DNA of 64,000 bases from Oscillospiraceae bacterium (lineage in GTDB: Bacteria; Bacillota; Clostridia; Christensenellales; Aristaeellaceae), in NCBI GenBank assembly GCA_031255415.1, contig JAIRSO010000018.1, forward strand, positions 34,870-98,869. The letters are read 5' to 3'. A program made the position numbers and the translations under genes. Under the pieces are notes generated by a model, which was not told where the DNA came from, searched no databases, and saw nothing but the letters and a program-made list of their open reading frames with translations. Of the stretch, positions 36,706 to 44,725 are shown piece after piece; position 1 is the first letter of the stretch; every line of letters starts with the position of its first letter.

Positions 36706-37821
36706 TCAAGCGGACGGATTAGCCGAGCCGCAATAATCCTGACAACCTCCCAGTTCGCAGTCTATCTGGCTGGCTATATCTTCGCCGCATAGCGCGCTTA
36801 ACGCCATGCACAGTTTGCGCATGGTGGCCTCTTCTATGCGCAGCGCGGCGTCGGACAGGATATTCGCTTGGTCTATCGCGTTTCGGATTTCGGCTTCGTC
36901 GCACGTCGCGACCGCCTCTGTCAGGGCGTAGGCTCCGCCGCTGATCATGTCGGCCGCGCCGTATTCGCTGTCCGTAATCGAGCTGATTAAATTCTCCAGA
37001 GGCTTGTTCAGCGAAGACGGCAGTTTCGGGTCGCAGCTTGTTATAGCGCCTAGGGACAGGCAGAGCTTTCTTTCGAGCGAGGTCTCTATGTCCGCGTTAG
37101 CGTCGGCCAAATCGACAATCATGTCGAGAACCTGCCGGGAGGCGGTCGGGCCTAATTTTTGCTCGACGCATTTCATCACGTTAAAGCCCGATTGGATCAG
37201 ATTCGCGGACGACGACTCCTGTTGGGCGACAGAATCTACCACACTTGACAGCGCGACTTCCATGTCCTCGCTGATAGCGAAGCATGTGGGGCCGGACGGG
37301 CTTTGCCCGCAATCGCTCAGGCTGGTCAGCGTGCAGCATAGTTTCTTTGACAGAATGCATTCCATGCTGGATACTGTCTGCGCCAGTTTATGGGCGGCCT
37401 CCATCGCTTCGGTTACAATGTCCATGTCGCAGTTTCCAGAGACCACAATGCATTCGTCGATGATATCCGCGCTGGCTTTGATAAGCCAGCTTCCCGCGGA
37501 TTCGCTGCGCGAGATAGACTTAACGATATCGACCAGCGCGTCTTGCACTGTCGGCGACAGCGACGAGGCGTAAGTATTGCCGCCGCTCGCGTCCTGCGCG
37601 TACGCTTGAGATTGGTATTCGTCCGGATAGCCGGCAGCCTCGGCGAACGCTTCCGTGTCGCGCACGGCTTGCATGATCTCCTCATAATCGCCGTCGCTGC
37701 GCGGCGTATCCTCGCGGGGGGCTTCGCTGGATAGACGGCTCTCGTACAGCGCCTTCCAATCGACTGGCGTGCCTTTGGCGTTCGGCCGGCCAGGAACAGG
37801 GGTTTGGTTTGTCGGTGTCAT
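36706..37821 (-). CDS. Cys-containing protein with three internal helical repeats, possibly spore- or surface-associated
   Basis: 371 residues, AAGGAGG 9 bases before the ATG, so a real gene. A hydrophilic N-terminus (1-85) is followed by three units of about 75 residues at 92-168, 186-260 and 271-344. Each has the order S(I/V)xxxE, then helix, and ends in KLCxxLxxL/I (KKLCCTLTSL, RKLCLSLGAI, RKLCMALSAL). Twelve or more cysteines, several in pairs near the C-terminus (CELGGCQDYC). No signal peptide or membrane segment. The unit resembles the S-A-x-E-E-x-x-L-A-x-I-L-N-A-E repeat found at the ends of clostridial collagen-like and exosporium-type proteins; that likeness is from memory and unverified. 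Function unknown. Confidence 0.7.
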   Translation of the reverse strand: MTPTNQTPVPGRPNAKGTPVDWKALYESRLSSEAPREDTPRSDGDYEEIMQAVRDTEAFAEAAGYPDEYQSQAYAQDASGGNTYASSLSPTVQDALVDIVKSISRSESAGSWLIKASADIIDECIVVSGNCDMDIVTEAMEAAHKLAQTVSSMECILSKKLCCTLTSLSDCGQSPSGPTCFAISEDMEVALSSVVDSVAQQESSSANLIQSGFNVMKCVEQKLGPTASRQVLDMIVDLADANADIETSLERKLCLSLGAITSCDPKLPSSLNKPLENLISSITDSEYGAADMISGGAYALTEAVATCDEAEIRNAIDQANILSDAALRIEEATMRKLCMALSALCGEDIASQIDCELGGCQDYCGSANPSA

Positions 37822-37948
37822 GCGTCAAGGCCTCCTTTTCGCAACCTATGATAAGCTACGCGAAACGCCAGCCCGAGTGCTTTTCCCCACCAAACAGATA
37901 CGCGCCCGGGCGGATATGGGTACGCGCAGTTAAAAATAAGAAACGCGC

Positions 37949-37977
37949 TTGTAAATCCGGGCGGATGCTGGTATACT
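37949..37977 (+). promoter_or_regulatory. Promoter of rpsF-ssb-rpsR
   Basis: TTGTAA (37949-37954), 17 bases, TATACT (37972-37977), the latter preceded by TGG as in extended -10 promoters. About 85 bases of leader follow before the rpsF start. Confidence 0.7.
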
Positions 37978-38069
37978 GGCATAGCGGTGCGGCGGGACGC
38001 TGTCCGCGCGCCGTGAAACCTTGCTCCGCTTAGACGCGGAGCCTTATGGCCGTAAGGAGGCGGAACGTA

Positions 38070-38657
38070 TTGAACAAGTATGAACTGATGTACATCCTAG
38101 ACCCATCGCTGGAGGGCGACGCGCGCAAGGAGTTGATTGACCGCTTCGCGAAGCTGCTCGTCGACAACGGCGCGCAGATCGACAAGGCGGACGAGTGGGG
38201 CAAGCGCCGCCTGGCGTACCCGATCGACTTCAAGAACGAGGGTTATTACGTGCTGGTCAATTTCCGCGCGGACGCGAGCGTGCCGCGGGAGATCGAGCGG
38301 AACCTGCGCATCTCCGAGATGGTCATCCGATCGATGATCGTCAAGATCGAGGAGAAGCGCAGCGGCGTGAAGCCGCGTCCGGTGCAGGTTCGCCCAGTCG
38401 CCGTTCCGTTCGGGCAGGCAGCGCCAGCCGCAGCCGCTCCAGCGTCGACGACCGAGGCCGCGCCGGCGAGCGAAACGCCAGCGCTAGCCGAGACCGCCGA
38501 ACCCGCGCCAGCCGCGCCGCAGGCCGAGCCCGCCGCGCAAGAGCCAGAGTCCGCTCCGGCGCAATCCGAAACCGCAGCTCCTCAGCCCGAGTCCGCGCCG
38601 TCGGAACCAGCCGAGGCCGCCGCTCCCGCCGAAGTTCCCGCCGATCCGGCGCAATAA
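38070..38657 (+). CDS. rpsF: Ribosomal protein S6 with long low-complexity tail
   Basis: 195 residues from a TTG start, 9 bases after AAGGAGG; an in-frame ATG at 38046 lies before the ribosome site and would put that site inside the gene. Residues 1-97 are a normal S6 (NKYELMYILDPSL, DEWGKRRLAYPI, EGYYVLVNF, ISEMVIRSMIV). Residues 98-195 are an Ala/Pro/Glu/Ser tail with no hydrophobic core, roughly doubling the protein. In E. coli S6 is tailed with glutamates by RimK; here a longer acidic tail is encoded. Binds 16S rRNA with S18, encoded two genes on. Confidence 0.94.
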   Translation: MNKYELMYILDPSLEGDARKELIDRFAKLLVDNGAQIDKADEWGKRRLAYPIDFKNEGYYVLVNFRADASVPREIERNLRISEMVIRSMIVKIEEKRSGVKPRPVQVRPVAVPFGQAAPAAAAPASTTEAAPASETPALAETAEPAPAAPQAEPAAQEPESAPAQSETAAPQPESAPSEPAEAAAPAEVPADPAQ

Positions 38658-38708
38658 TCAGCCGGATGGCGGTACCAGCCAACTGACAGATTGATTGAGG
38701 CGCACGCC

Positions 38709-39191
38709 ATGAATAAAATATTTCTGATAGGCAACCTCACCCGCGATCCGGAAACGAGAACGTCGCAGTCTGGCAACCAGGTATGCCGTTTCGGACTGGC
38801 GGTACAGCGCCGCCGCAAACTGGACGGACAGCCGGATGTGGATTTCTTCAACTGCATATGCTTCAGCAAGCTTGCCGAGATCGCGCAGCGTTATCTTCAG
38901 AAGGGGCGCAAGGTCAGCATCGTCGGCACGCTGACGCTGAACACGTTCGAGGGTCAGGACGGACAGCGGCGCACGACCGCCGAGGTCGCGGTGGACGATC
39001 TGGAATTCCTGCCCAGCGGACAGCCGGCGCAGTCGGCGGACGGGACGTATCCCGCCGCTCAGACTCCGGCGCAGAGCGGCGGGGGTTATTACGGACAAAC
39101 GCCGCCGCGCGCAGCCGAGCCGCCCAAACCAGCCGCGCAGCCTGGATATTCCGGGTTCAGCGAGGTAGACGAGGACGAACTGCCGTTCTGA
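38709..39191 (+). CDS. ssb: Single-stranded DNA-binding protein
   Basis: 160 residues from the ATG at 38709 (GAGG 8 bases upstream). N-terminal OB fold: KIFLIGNLTRDPETR, CRFGLAVQRR, DFFNCICFSKLAE, GRKVSIVGTL. Then a Gln/Pro/Ala-rich linker and the acidic tail EDELPF, the end that recruits SSB partners such as PriA and RecQ. The order rpsF-ssb-rpsR is the classical Bacillota arrangement. A second SSB-like protein is encoded at the right end of the window. Confidence 0.96.
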   Translation: MNKIFLIGNLTRDPETRTSQSGNQVCRFGLAVQRRRKLDGQPDVDFFNCICFSKLAEIAQRYLQKGRKVSIVGTLTLNTFEGQDGQRRTTAEVAVDDLEFLPSGQPAQSADGTYPAAQTPAQSGGGYYGQTPPRAAEPPKPAAQPGYSGFSEVDEDELPF

Positions 39192-39247
39192 TCCGTCCGC
39201 CGTTGGCGTTAACATCAACTTACCTTTATAAATAGGAGGAGTTTCCC

Positions 39248-39508
39248 ATGGCTGAGGAACGCGGAGAACGCAGGGATGGCCGCCGCCCGCGCGGGCGTAG
39301 GCCGCGCCGCAAGGTGTGCAGTTTTTGCGTGGATAAGATTGAGTTCATCGATTATAAGGACGTCAACCGTTTGCGCCGTTTCACCAACGAGCGCGGGAAG
39401 ATTCTGCCCCGGCGCATGAGCGGCAACTGCGCGAAGCATCAGCGTCAGTTGAGCGAATCGATCAAGCGCGCGCGGGTGGTCGCGCTGTTGCCCTATACGA
39501 TCGATTGA
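39248..39508 (+). CDS. rpsR: Ribosomal protein S18
   Basis: 86 residues, start 8 bases after TAGGAGGA. Basic N-terminus ([11 protein letters not shown]), then CSFCVDK and SGNCAKHQ giving the C-x2-C...C-x2-H set of a zinc-binding (C+) S18, and the conserved [14 protein letters not shown]. Many bacteria also carry a zinc-free copy; none is here. Last gene of the operon, followed by a strong terminator. Confidence 0.97.
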   Translation: MAEERGERRDGRRPRGRRPRRKVCSFCVDKIEFIDYKDVNRLRRFTNERGKILPRRMSGNCAKHQRQLSESIKRARVVALLPYTID

Positions 39509-39534
39509 CGGCAAGGGTTGGGATATGAATTGAT

Positions 39535-39567
39535 AGCCGCCGCGCCGAAAGGCGCGGCGGTTGTTTG
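39535..39567 (+). terminator. Rho-independent terminator after rpsR
   Basis: GCCGCCGCGCC, a GAAA tetraloop and GGCGCGGCGGT give an 11-bp stem, followed by TGTTTGT. Confidence 0.85.
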
Positions 39568-39607
39568 TGTGGGGAAGAGTGGATCGTCCGTCGTTTCGGG
39601 TGGTATT

Positions 39608-39850
39608 CCCGGGAGAGTCGCTTGAAGCGACAGAGTGGGCGTATTATCCCCCAGAGAGAGCGTACCCCGGGAGAGCCGCTTGAAGCGACAGAGTGGGCGT
39701 ATTATCCCCCAGAGAGAGCGTATCCCGGGAGAGTCGCTTGAAGCGACAGAGGGGGCGTGTTATCCCCCAGAGAGAGCGTACCCCGGGAGAGTTGCTTGAA
39801 GCGACAGAGGGGGCGTATTATCCCCCAGAGGGAGCGTATCCCGGGAGAGC
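39608..39850. repeat. 58-bp tandem repeat, four copies plus a partial fifth
   Basis: CCCGGGAGAG recurs at 39608, 39666, 39724, 39782 and 39840, exactly 58 bases apart. Each unit contains the near-palindrome GTCGCTTGAAGCGAC, then CAGAG(T/G)GGGCGT and a TATCCCCC stretch. Units differ at a handful of positions. No gene lies here; open frames across it (39693-40202) have no ribosome site. The core is shared with the repeats at 47.7 and 59.2 kb. Confidence 0.9.
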
Positions 39851-39981
39851 CACCCGCAGCGGCGGTAGGGCGCTCTTCCACCAGCGACGCCATTCTCGTG
39901 GGACGCTTCCCACCCAACCCATAACCACCCGCACTCCCGAAACGTACAAGCATACGCCTACCCGCGGTCTGTTATGCCCCC

Positions 39982-40110
39982 TTATCCACATTGTCCACAG
40001 AGTTATCCACAGTTTCGGGCTTCGGCATGCTGGATTTTCGCCGGTTATCAACAGCTTAAAACGCGTTTCCCCACGCTGTGGACGGTTGATCACGGTGAAT
40101 TCGTGGATAA
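39982..40110. promoter_or_regulatory. Cluster of DnaA-box-like nonamers
   Basis: Two perfect boxes TTATCCACA (39982-39990 and 40003-40011), TTGTCCACA directly between them (39991-39999), TTATCAACA (40045-40053) and the reverse-strand TTATCCACG (40110-40102): five near-consensus nonamers in 129 bases, four on one strand. A weaker TGTGGAC lies at 40077. No strongly AT-rich unwinding stretch is obvious. The cluster sits between rpsR and clpB in a gene-free stretch (39509-40210). It could be a replication origin part, a DnaA-titrating site or a DnaA-regulated element. Confidence 0.65.
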
Positions 40111-40166
40111 TTTCAAACAAACCGATGGTCCATACACAATCCCAGCCGCTAGACTTTGGACAAACG

Positions 40167-40196
40167 AAAAAGGACCGGGAGTCTGTCCCGATCCTT
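40167..40196 (-). terminator. Terminator after clpB
   Basis: On the minus strand AAGGATCGGGA pairs with TCCCGGTCCTT (one G-U) around a 5-base loop and runs into TTTTT. Confidence 0.8.
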
Positions 40197-40210
40197 CAAT
40201 AACTCGTCGA

Positions 40211-42808
40211 TCATCGCCCCGTCAGCATCTCCAGCGCGCCGTTCGCCGCCGTCAGCGTTAATGTGTCGCCCTCCTTCAACTCGGAACGCATCACCTTGCG
40301 CGCGATCTCCGTTTCGATCTCACGCTGTATGAACCGGCGCACAGGCCGCGCTCCATACTGCGGCGAGTACGACTTATCCGCTATGAACGCCTTCGCGCCG
40401 TCCTCGACCGCCAGCGTCACGCCCTGCTGCGCCAGCCGCTCCGCCGTCTTATCCAGTATCAGCCCGACGATGCGCGTTATCTCATGCTTCGCCAATGGTT
40501 TAAACAATACCGTCTCGTCCATGCGGTTCAAAAACTCCGGCTTGAACGAGCCGCGCAAAGCCTTCATCACCTGTTCGCGCACGCTCTCGCGTATCTCGCC
40601 GCGCTCGTTGATGCCATCAAGCAGCAGCGGGCTGGCTATGTTGCTGGTCATGATGACTATCGTGTTCTTGAAGTTGACCGTCCGGCCTTGGCTGTCGGTA
40701 AGCCTGCCGTCGTCCAACAGCTGCAGCAGCAGATTGAATACGTCCGGATGCCCCTTCTCTATCTCGTCGAACAGCGCGATGGAGTACGGCTTGCGCCGAA
40801 CCGCCTCGGTAAGCTGCCCGCCCTCGTCATACCCGACGTACCCCGGAGGCGCGCCGACCAGCCTCGATACCGTGTGCTTCTCCTGATACTCGCTCATGTC
40901 GATCCTGACGATCGCTTGATCGCTGTCGAACATAGCCTCCGCGAGGGCTTTGGCTAGCTCGGTCTTGCCCACCCCGGTCGGACCCAGGAACAGGAACGAT
41001 CCTATCGGCCTGTTGGGATCGGACATACCGGCTCTCGCGCGCAGTATCGCGTCCGCGACCGCGTCCACAGCCTCGTCTTGACCCACGACGCGCTTGTGCA
41101 GCTGCGACGGCAGTTGAAGCAGTTTCTCGCGCTCGCTCTCGACCAGCTTCGCGACGGGCACGCCCGTCCACTGCGATACGATCCGCGCTATCTCGCGCTC
41201 CGTGACCACCTCGCGCAGCAGCGCGCCGCCATCGCCGGATCGATCGTCGTTGCGGCTCTTGAGCGTTTCCAGACGCGCCTCCAATTGCGGGATCTCGCCG
41301 TACTCCAGTTCGGCGGAACGCGTGTAATCATACCTGCGCTTCGCTTCGTCCAGTTCGAGGCGCGCCTGCTCGATCCTCTCGCGCAATGACCGCGTCTTTT
41401 CGATGTCCTGTTTCTCGGCCTGCCACTGCGCGTTCATCGAGTCGGATTGTTCGCGCAGACCCGCCAGTTCGGATTCCAGCGACTCCAGCCTCGCCAGGCT
41501 CCTCGGATCGCTCTCGCGGCGCAGCGCCTCGCGTTCTATCTCCATCTGGAGTATCCGCCTATCGACCGCGTCCAGCGCGGTGGGCTTGCTGTTGATCTCG
41601 GTGCGCAGTATCGCGGCGGCCTCGTCCATCAGGTCTATTGCTTTATCGGGCAGGAACCTGTCGGATATATACCTGTGCGACAGCGTGACGCACGCTATCA
41701 GCGCCGCGTCCGTGATGCGCACGCTGTGGTGCAGTTCATACTTCTCCTTCAGTCCGCGCAGTATCGACACGGCTTCCTCGACCGTCGGCTCGTCTACCAG
41801 CACGGGCTGGAACCTGCGCGCCAGCGCCGCGTCCTTCTCGACGTGCTTACGGTATTCGTCCAGCGTAGTCGCGCCGATGCAGTGCAGTTCGCCGCGCGCG
41901 AGCATCGGCTTGAGCAGGTTGCCCGCGTCCATCGCGCCATCCGACTTGCCCGCGCCCACTATGTTATGAAGCTCGTCGATGAATAGTATGACGCGACCGT
42001 CGGACTCGCTCACCTCGCCCAGCACCGCCTTGAGCCTCTCCTCGAACTCGCCCCGGTACTTTGCCCCGGCTATCAGCGCGCCCATGTCCAGCGACCATAC
42101 CGTTTTATCGCGAAGGTTCTCGGGCACGTCGCCCTTGAGTATGCGCTGTGCCAGCCCCTCCACGACCGCGGTCTTGCCCACGCCCGGCTCGCCGATCAAG
42201 ACGGGATTATTCTTCGTCTTGCGGCAGAGTATGTGTATGGCGCGGCGAATCTCCTCGTCGCGTCCGATGATCGGATCCATCTTGCCGGCGCGCGCCCTCT
42301 CAACCAGATCGTCGCCGTATTTCTTGAGCGCCTCGTAAGTCGTCTCCGGGTTTTGGCTGGTGACGCGCTGGCCTGAACGCACGTTTGACAGCGCGGTCAA
42401 GAACCTGTCGCGCGTGATACCCTGCGCGGCGAACAATCGCGCGGACGGAGTCCCGCGCTCGCCCAGCAGCGCCAGGTACAGATGCTCCGCGCCCGTATAC
42501 TCGTCGCGGAACCGCCTCGCCTCCTCCTGCGCCGCGACCAGCAGTTCCATAAACCTGCGGCTGGGGTAAAGCTGGCTGCCGCCCTGCACGGACGGGGTCT
42601 GCTTGAGCGAGTCCTCCAGCGCGCCGCGTACCACTCCCGTATCAACGCCCATCAGCCCCAGCAGGCGCGGGATCAATCCCTCCGGCTGTTCGACCAACGC
42701 CAGGTGTAGGTGCTCGCCGTCCAATTGCTGATGCGAACGCGCGATAGCCGTCTCCTGCGCCTCGCCTATCGCTTGTTGAGCCTTCTGCGTAAATTGATTC
42801 AGATCCAT
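40211..42808 (-). CDS. clpB: ATP-dependent disaggregase ClpB
   Basis: 865 residues, AAGGAG 9 bases before the ATG. Hexameric chaperone that extracts proteins from aggregates with DnaK/DnaJ. Clp-N domain (1-145), first AAA+ domain with GEPGVGKT and ILFIDELHN, the ClpB-specific coiled-coil middle domain (about 400-530, rich in Glu/Arg/Leu), second AAA+ with [16 protein letters not shown] and [15 protein letters not shown], and the C-terminal lid. The middle domain separates it from ClpC/ClpA; no IGF/IGL loop for ClpP was seen. Second gene behind a CtsR-controlled promoter, 20 bases after the DnaJ-like gene. Confidence 0.96.
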   Translation of the reverse strand: MDLNQFTQKAQQAIGEAQETAIARSHQQLDGEHLHLALVEQPEGLIPRLLGLMGVDTGVVRGALEDSLKQTPSVQGGSQLYPSRRFMELLVAAQEEARRFRDEYTGAEHLYLALLGERGTPSARLFAAQGITRDRFLTALSNVRSGQRVTSQNPETTYEALKKYGDDLVERARAGKMDPIIGRDEEIRRAIHILCRKTKNNPVLIGEPGVGKTAVVEGLAQRILKGDVPENLRDKTVWSLDMGALIAGAKYRGEFEERLKAVLGEVSESDGRVILFIDELHNIVGAGKSDGAMDAGNLLKPMLARGELHCIGATTLDEYRKHVEKDAALARRFQPVLVDEPTVEEAVSILRGLKEKYELHHSVRITDAALIACVTLSHRYISDRFLPDKAIDLMDEAAAILRTEINSKPTALDAVDRRILQMEIEREALRRESDPRSLARLESLESELAGLREQSDSMNAQWQAEKQDIEKTRSLRERIEQARLELDEAKRRYDYTRSAELEYGEIPQLEARLETLKSRNDDRSGDGGALLREVVTEREIARIVSQWTGVPVAKLVESEREKLLQLPSQLHKRVVGQDEAVDAVADAILRARAGMSDPNRPIGSFLFLGPTGVGKTELAKALAEAMFDSDQAIVRIDMSEYQEKHTVSRLVGAPPGYVGYDEGGQLTEAVRRKPYSIALFDEIEKGHPDVFNLLLQLLDDGRLTDSQGRTVNFKNTIVIMTSNIASPLLLDGINERGEIRESVREQVMKALRGSFKPEFLNRMDETVLFKPLAKHEITRIVGLILDKTAERLAQQGVTLAVEDGAKAFIADKSYSPQYGARPVRRFIQREIETEIARKVMRSELKEGDTLTLTAANGALEMLTGR

Positions 42809-42828
42809 ATATATACACTCCTTAATTA

Positions 42829-43773
42829 TTATTCGCCGCGCGCGGACTCGTAAGCCTTGCGCACCGCCTCGGGCAGTACCTGCGGGTTTTGTATCGAGAG
42901 CCTCACCAGCAGATCGCCCCTGCGCCCGTCCCTGTCGCGGTATCCTTGCCCGCGAACCCGAAGCACCGTGCCGCCGCGCGTGCCGGGCTTCACCTTAACC
43001 TTTATCTCTTTATCCAGCGGCGATAACGGTACGGTCGTGCCCAGCGCCGCGTCCCACGGCGAGATCTCGCGCTCGGCGCGAATGTCGATACCTTCCAGGG
43101 ATAATCCCGTCTCGGCGGTCAACTCAATCTTAAGCAGACGATCGCCCCTGCGGCCGCTGCCGTCCTCTTTGCCCAATCCGTCCAGACGGATCCGCTCCCC
43201 GGGCTGTATGCCCGCCGGAACCTTGAACCTCACCTGATCCTTTCCGGCCACGCGGATCGTCTTTTCAGCGCCGATGAACGCGTCCTTCAGCGGCACTTGG
43301 ATGGTGTTCTCTATATCGAGCGGGCTGTTGTAGCGCGAGTCCCCGCCGAACACGCCGCCTATATCGTTAAATCCCCTGAATCCCTCGAAATCATATCCGC
43401 CGGAGCCTCCCTTGCCACCGCCCGCGGCGGAGTACGATCCGCCCTCCCAGCCGAACATCGTGCTAAGGATAGCGTCCCAGTCTATGCCGTCGTCGCCCAT
43501 GCCGGACGAGTACGCGTACTGCCCGCCTCCGGGCGCGTGGAACCTCCCGGCGCGCTGCTGCTCCACCAGCGCGTCGTACTTCTTGCGGTTATCGGCGCTG
43601 CCCAGCACGTCGTAGGCCTCGGATACCTCCGTGAACTTCTTTTCCGATTCCTTATCGCCCGGGTTAACGTCCGGGTGCAATTCTTTCGCCAGCTTGCGAA
43701 AGCGCGACTTTATCGCGGCCTGATCGGCGTTCTTGTCAACGCCCAGTATTTTATAATAATCCTTAATCGGCAT
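42829..43773 (-). CDS. cbpA: DnaJ-family co-chaperone, CbpA-like
   Basis: 314 residues from the second of two adjacent ATGs, 6 bases after AAGGAG. J-domain residues 1-70 with HPD at 33-35 (ELHPDVNPGDK), a Gly-rich linker, then two C-terminal beta-sandwich substrate domains (VPLKDAFIGAEKTI, VKPGTRGGTVLRVRGQG). The four CxxCxGxG zinc repeats of true DnaJ are missing, so it is the CbpA type. It stimulates DnaK and is encoded just before clpB, a natural disaggregation pair. Confidence 0.93.
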   Translation of the reverse strand: MPIKDYYKILGVDKNADQAAIKSRFRKLAKELHPDVNPGDKESEKKFTEVSEAYDVLGSADNRKKYDALVEQQRAGRFHAPGGGQYAYSSGMGDDGIDWDAILSTMFGWEGGSYSAAGGGKGGSGGYDFEGFRGFNDIGGVFGGDSRYNSPLDIENTIQVPLKDAFIGAEKTIRVAGKDQVRFKVPAGIQPGERIRLDGLGKEDGSGRRGDRLLKIELTAETGLSLEGIDIRAEREISPWDAALGTTVPLSPLDKEIKVKVKPGTRGGTVLRVRGQGYRDRDGRRGDLLVRLSIQNPQVLPEAVRKAYESARGE

Positions 43774-43830
43774 CATGCGCTCCTTCGGTTTCGCGCCGCG
43801 AACCGCAAAGCGGGTTCGTAGCGCCACCTC

Positions 43831-43847
43831 TTTGACTATCTTTGACT
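43831..43847 (-). promoter_or_regulatory. CtsR operator
   Basis: On the minus strand AGTCAAA-GAT-AGTCAAA, an exact fit to the CtsR heptad direct repeat RGTCAAA-NAN-RGTCAAA. It lies 7-12 bases downstream of the -10 box of the dnaJ-clpB promoter, where bound CtsR would block transcription until heat or protein stress. Confidence 0.88.
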
Positions 43848-43849
43848 AT

Positions 43850-43867
43850 TAATAGTATATACTATTA
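43850..43867. promoter_or_regulatory. 18-bp perfect palindrome overlapping the -10 box
   Basis: TAATAGTATATACTATTA is its own reverse complement. It lies immediately upstream of the CtsR site and contains the -10 box TATACT in both orientations. Confidence 0.6.
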
Positions 43868-43882
43868 CGCCCGTCCATGCAA
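43854..43882 (-). promoter_or_regulatory. Promoter of dnaJ-clpB
   Basis: Minus strand TTGCAT (43882-43877), 17 bases, TATACT (43859-43854). The -35 is weak (TTG only), the -10 matches 5 of 6. Confidence 0.6.
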
Positions 43883-43915
43883 TAGGGCGGGCGTAAAATA
43901 TTTTTGCCGGAGCGC

Positions 43916-44046
43916 GGGGGAGTTATACCCCGTCAGGGAGAAGATAAACCCCGCCGGAGGGGAGATATACCCCGTAAGAGAGAAGATAAACCCCGCCGGA
44001 GGGAAGATATACCCCGTAAGAGAGAAGATATACCCCGCCGGAGGTT
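43916..44046. repeat. 42-bp minisatellite built of two related 21-bp halves
   Basis: ACCCCGCCGG recurs at 43948, 43990 and 44032, and ACCCCGTAAG-type halves alternate with it, giving about six 21-bp units (GAAGATATACCCCGTAAGAGA / GAAGATAAACCCCGCCGGAGG pattern, key residues shown). The array runs up to the stop codon of the Rrf2 gene. Period is a multiple of three, so open frames appear in several frames, but none has a ribosome site. Confidence 0.85.
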
Positions 44047-44485
44047 AGATATAATAGACGGCCTCCTCGTCCTCCTCGCGGTCGTTGGCGAGATCTTGCA
44101 GAGTAATGGAATCCACATAATCGTAAATGACCTTCTTCAACCCCGCGTAGAACCGTAGCGTCGAGCAATGCGAGTTGCGCGGGCACGGGTTGGGAGTATA
44201 CTCCAGGCACGCCACCGGCGAGAGCGAACCTTCGATAGTGCGCAGTATCTCCCCCGCCGTGTAGCTTTCTGCAGGGCGAGAGAGCCGGTATCCGCCGGAC
44301 GGGCCGCGCAGGCTGCGAACCAAGCCAGCGGCGCCCAGGTGCTGCACTATTTGCTCAAGGTACTTCGTTGAAATATCCTCACGATGCGAGATGTCCCGCA
44401 GCGGGATCCATTCAGCTGTCTGTGAGTGCCGCGCCAAATCAATCATCGTGCGCAGCGCGTATCGGCCTTTAGTGGATATCTTCAT
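44045..44485 (-). CDS. Rrf2-family transcriptional regulator
   Basis: 146 residues from ATG 44485 (GTG 44494 is possible). Winged helix: MKISTKGRYALRTMIDLA, DISHREDISTKYLEQIV as recognition region, LVRSLRGPSGGYRLSRP as wing. Three cysteines in ACLEYTPNPCPRNSHC could bind an iron-sulfur cluster as in IscR, with spacing C-x7-C-x5-C. Such proteins sense Fe-S, nitric oxide or cysteine status. No isc/suf or cysteine genes lie beside it, so its target is not evident; the C-terminus is acidic (NDREEDEEAVYYI). Confidence 0.9.
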   Translation of the reverse strand: MKISTKGRYALRTMIDLARHSQTAEWIPLRDISHREDISTKYLEQIVQHLGAAGLVRSLRGPSGGYRLSRPAESYTAGEILRTIEGSLSPVACLEYTPNPCPRNSHCSTLRFYAGLKKVIYDYVDSITLQDLANDREEDEEAVYYI

Positions 44486-44725
44486 AGCGTTCACCCTCTT
44501 TCGGTCGAATTTCCACCGGCCCGTCCATCTTACCCGCGTCCGCGCCCTTACGGCCTCTCGCCAGGCCTGTTCCGCCGACGGACTTCCTGTCCGTCTCCAC
44601 CGCCCGCGTCAGCGGGATACGAAACCTATCGCGAATCTGGGAAAAACTGTTCGGGACGATTTAATGGCTATTGTACAATAATTCTGGCGCAAGCGCAAGA
44701 GAAAAACTGTTTTCTTTGCGCTGGG

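Noticed and set aside
39608..39850. Possible CRISPR array
   Set aside because: Whole 58-bp units repeat with no unique spacers, and no cas genes are present.
39693..40202. Long open frames between rpsR and clpB
   Set aside because: They run through tandem repeats and DnaA boxes, lack ribosome sites and conflict on the two strands.
43842..44210. Open frames with repeated 14-residue peptides in the minisatellite
   Set aside because: Period divisible by three explains them on both strands; no ribosome site and no folded-protein composition.
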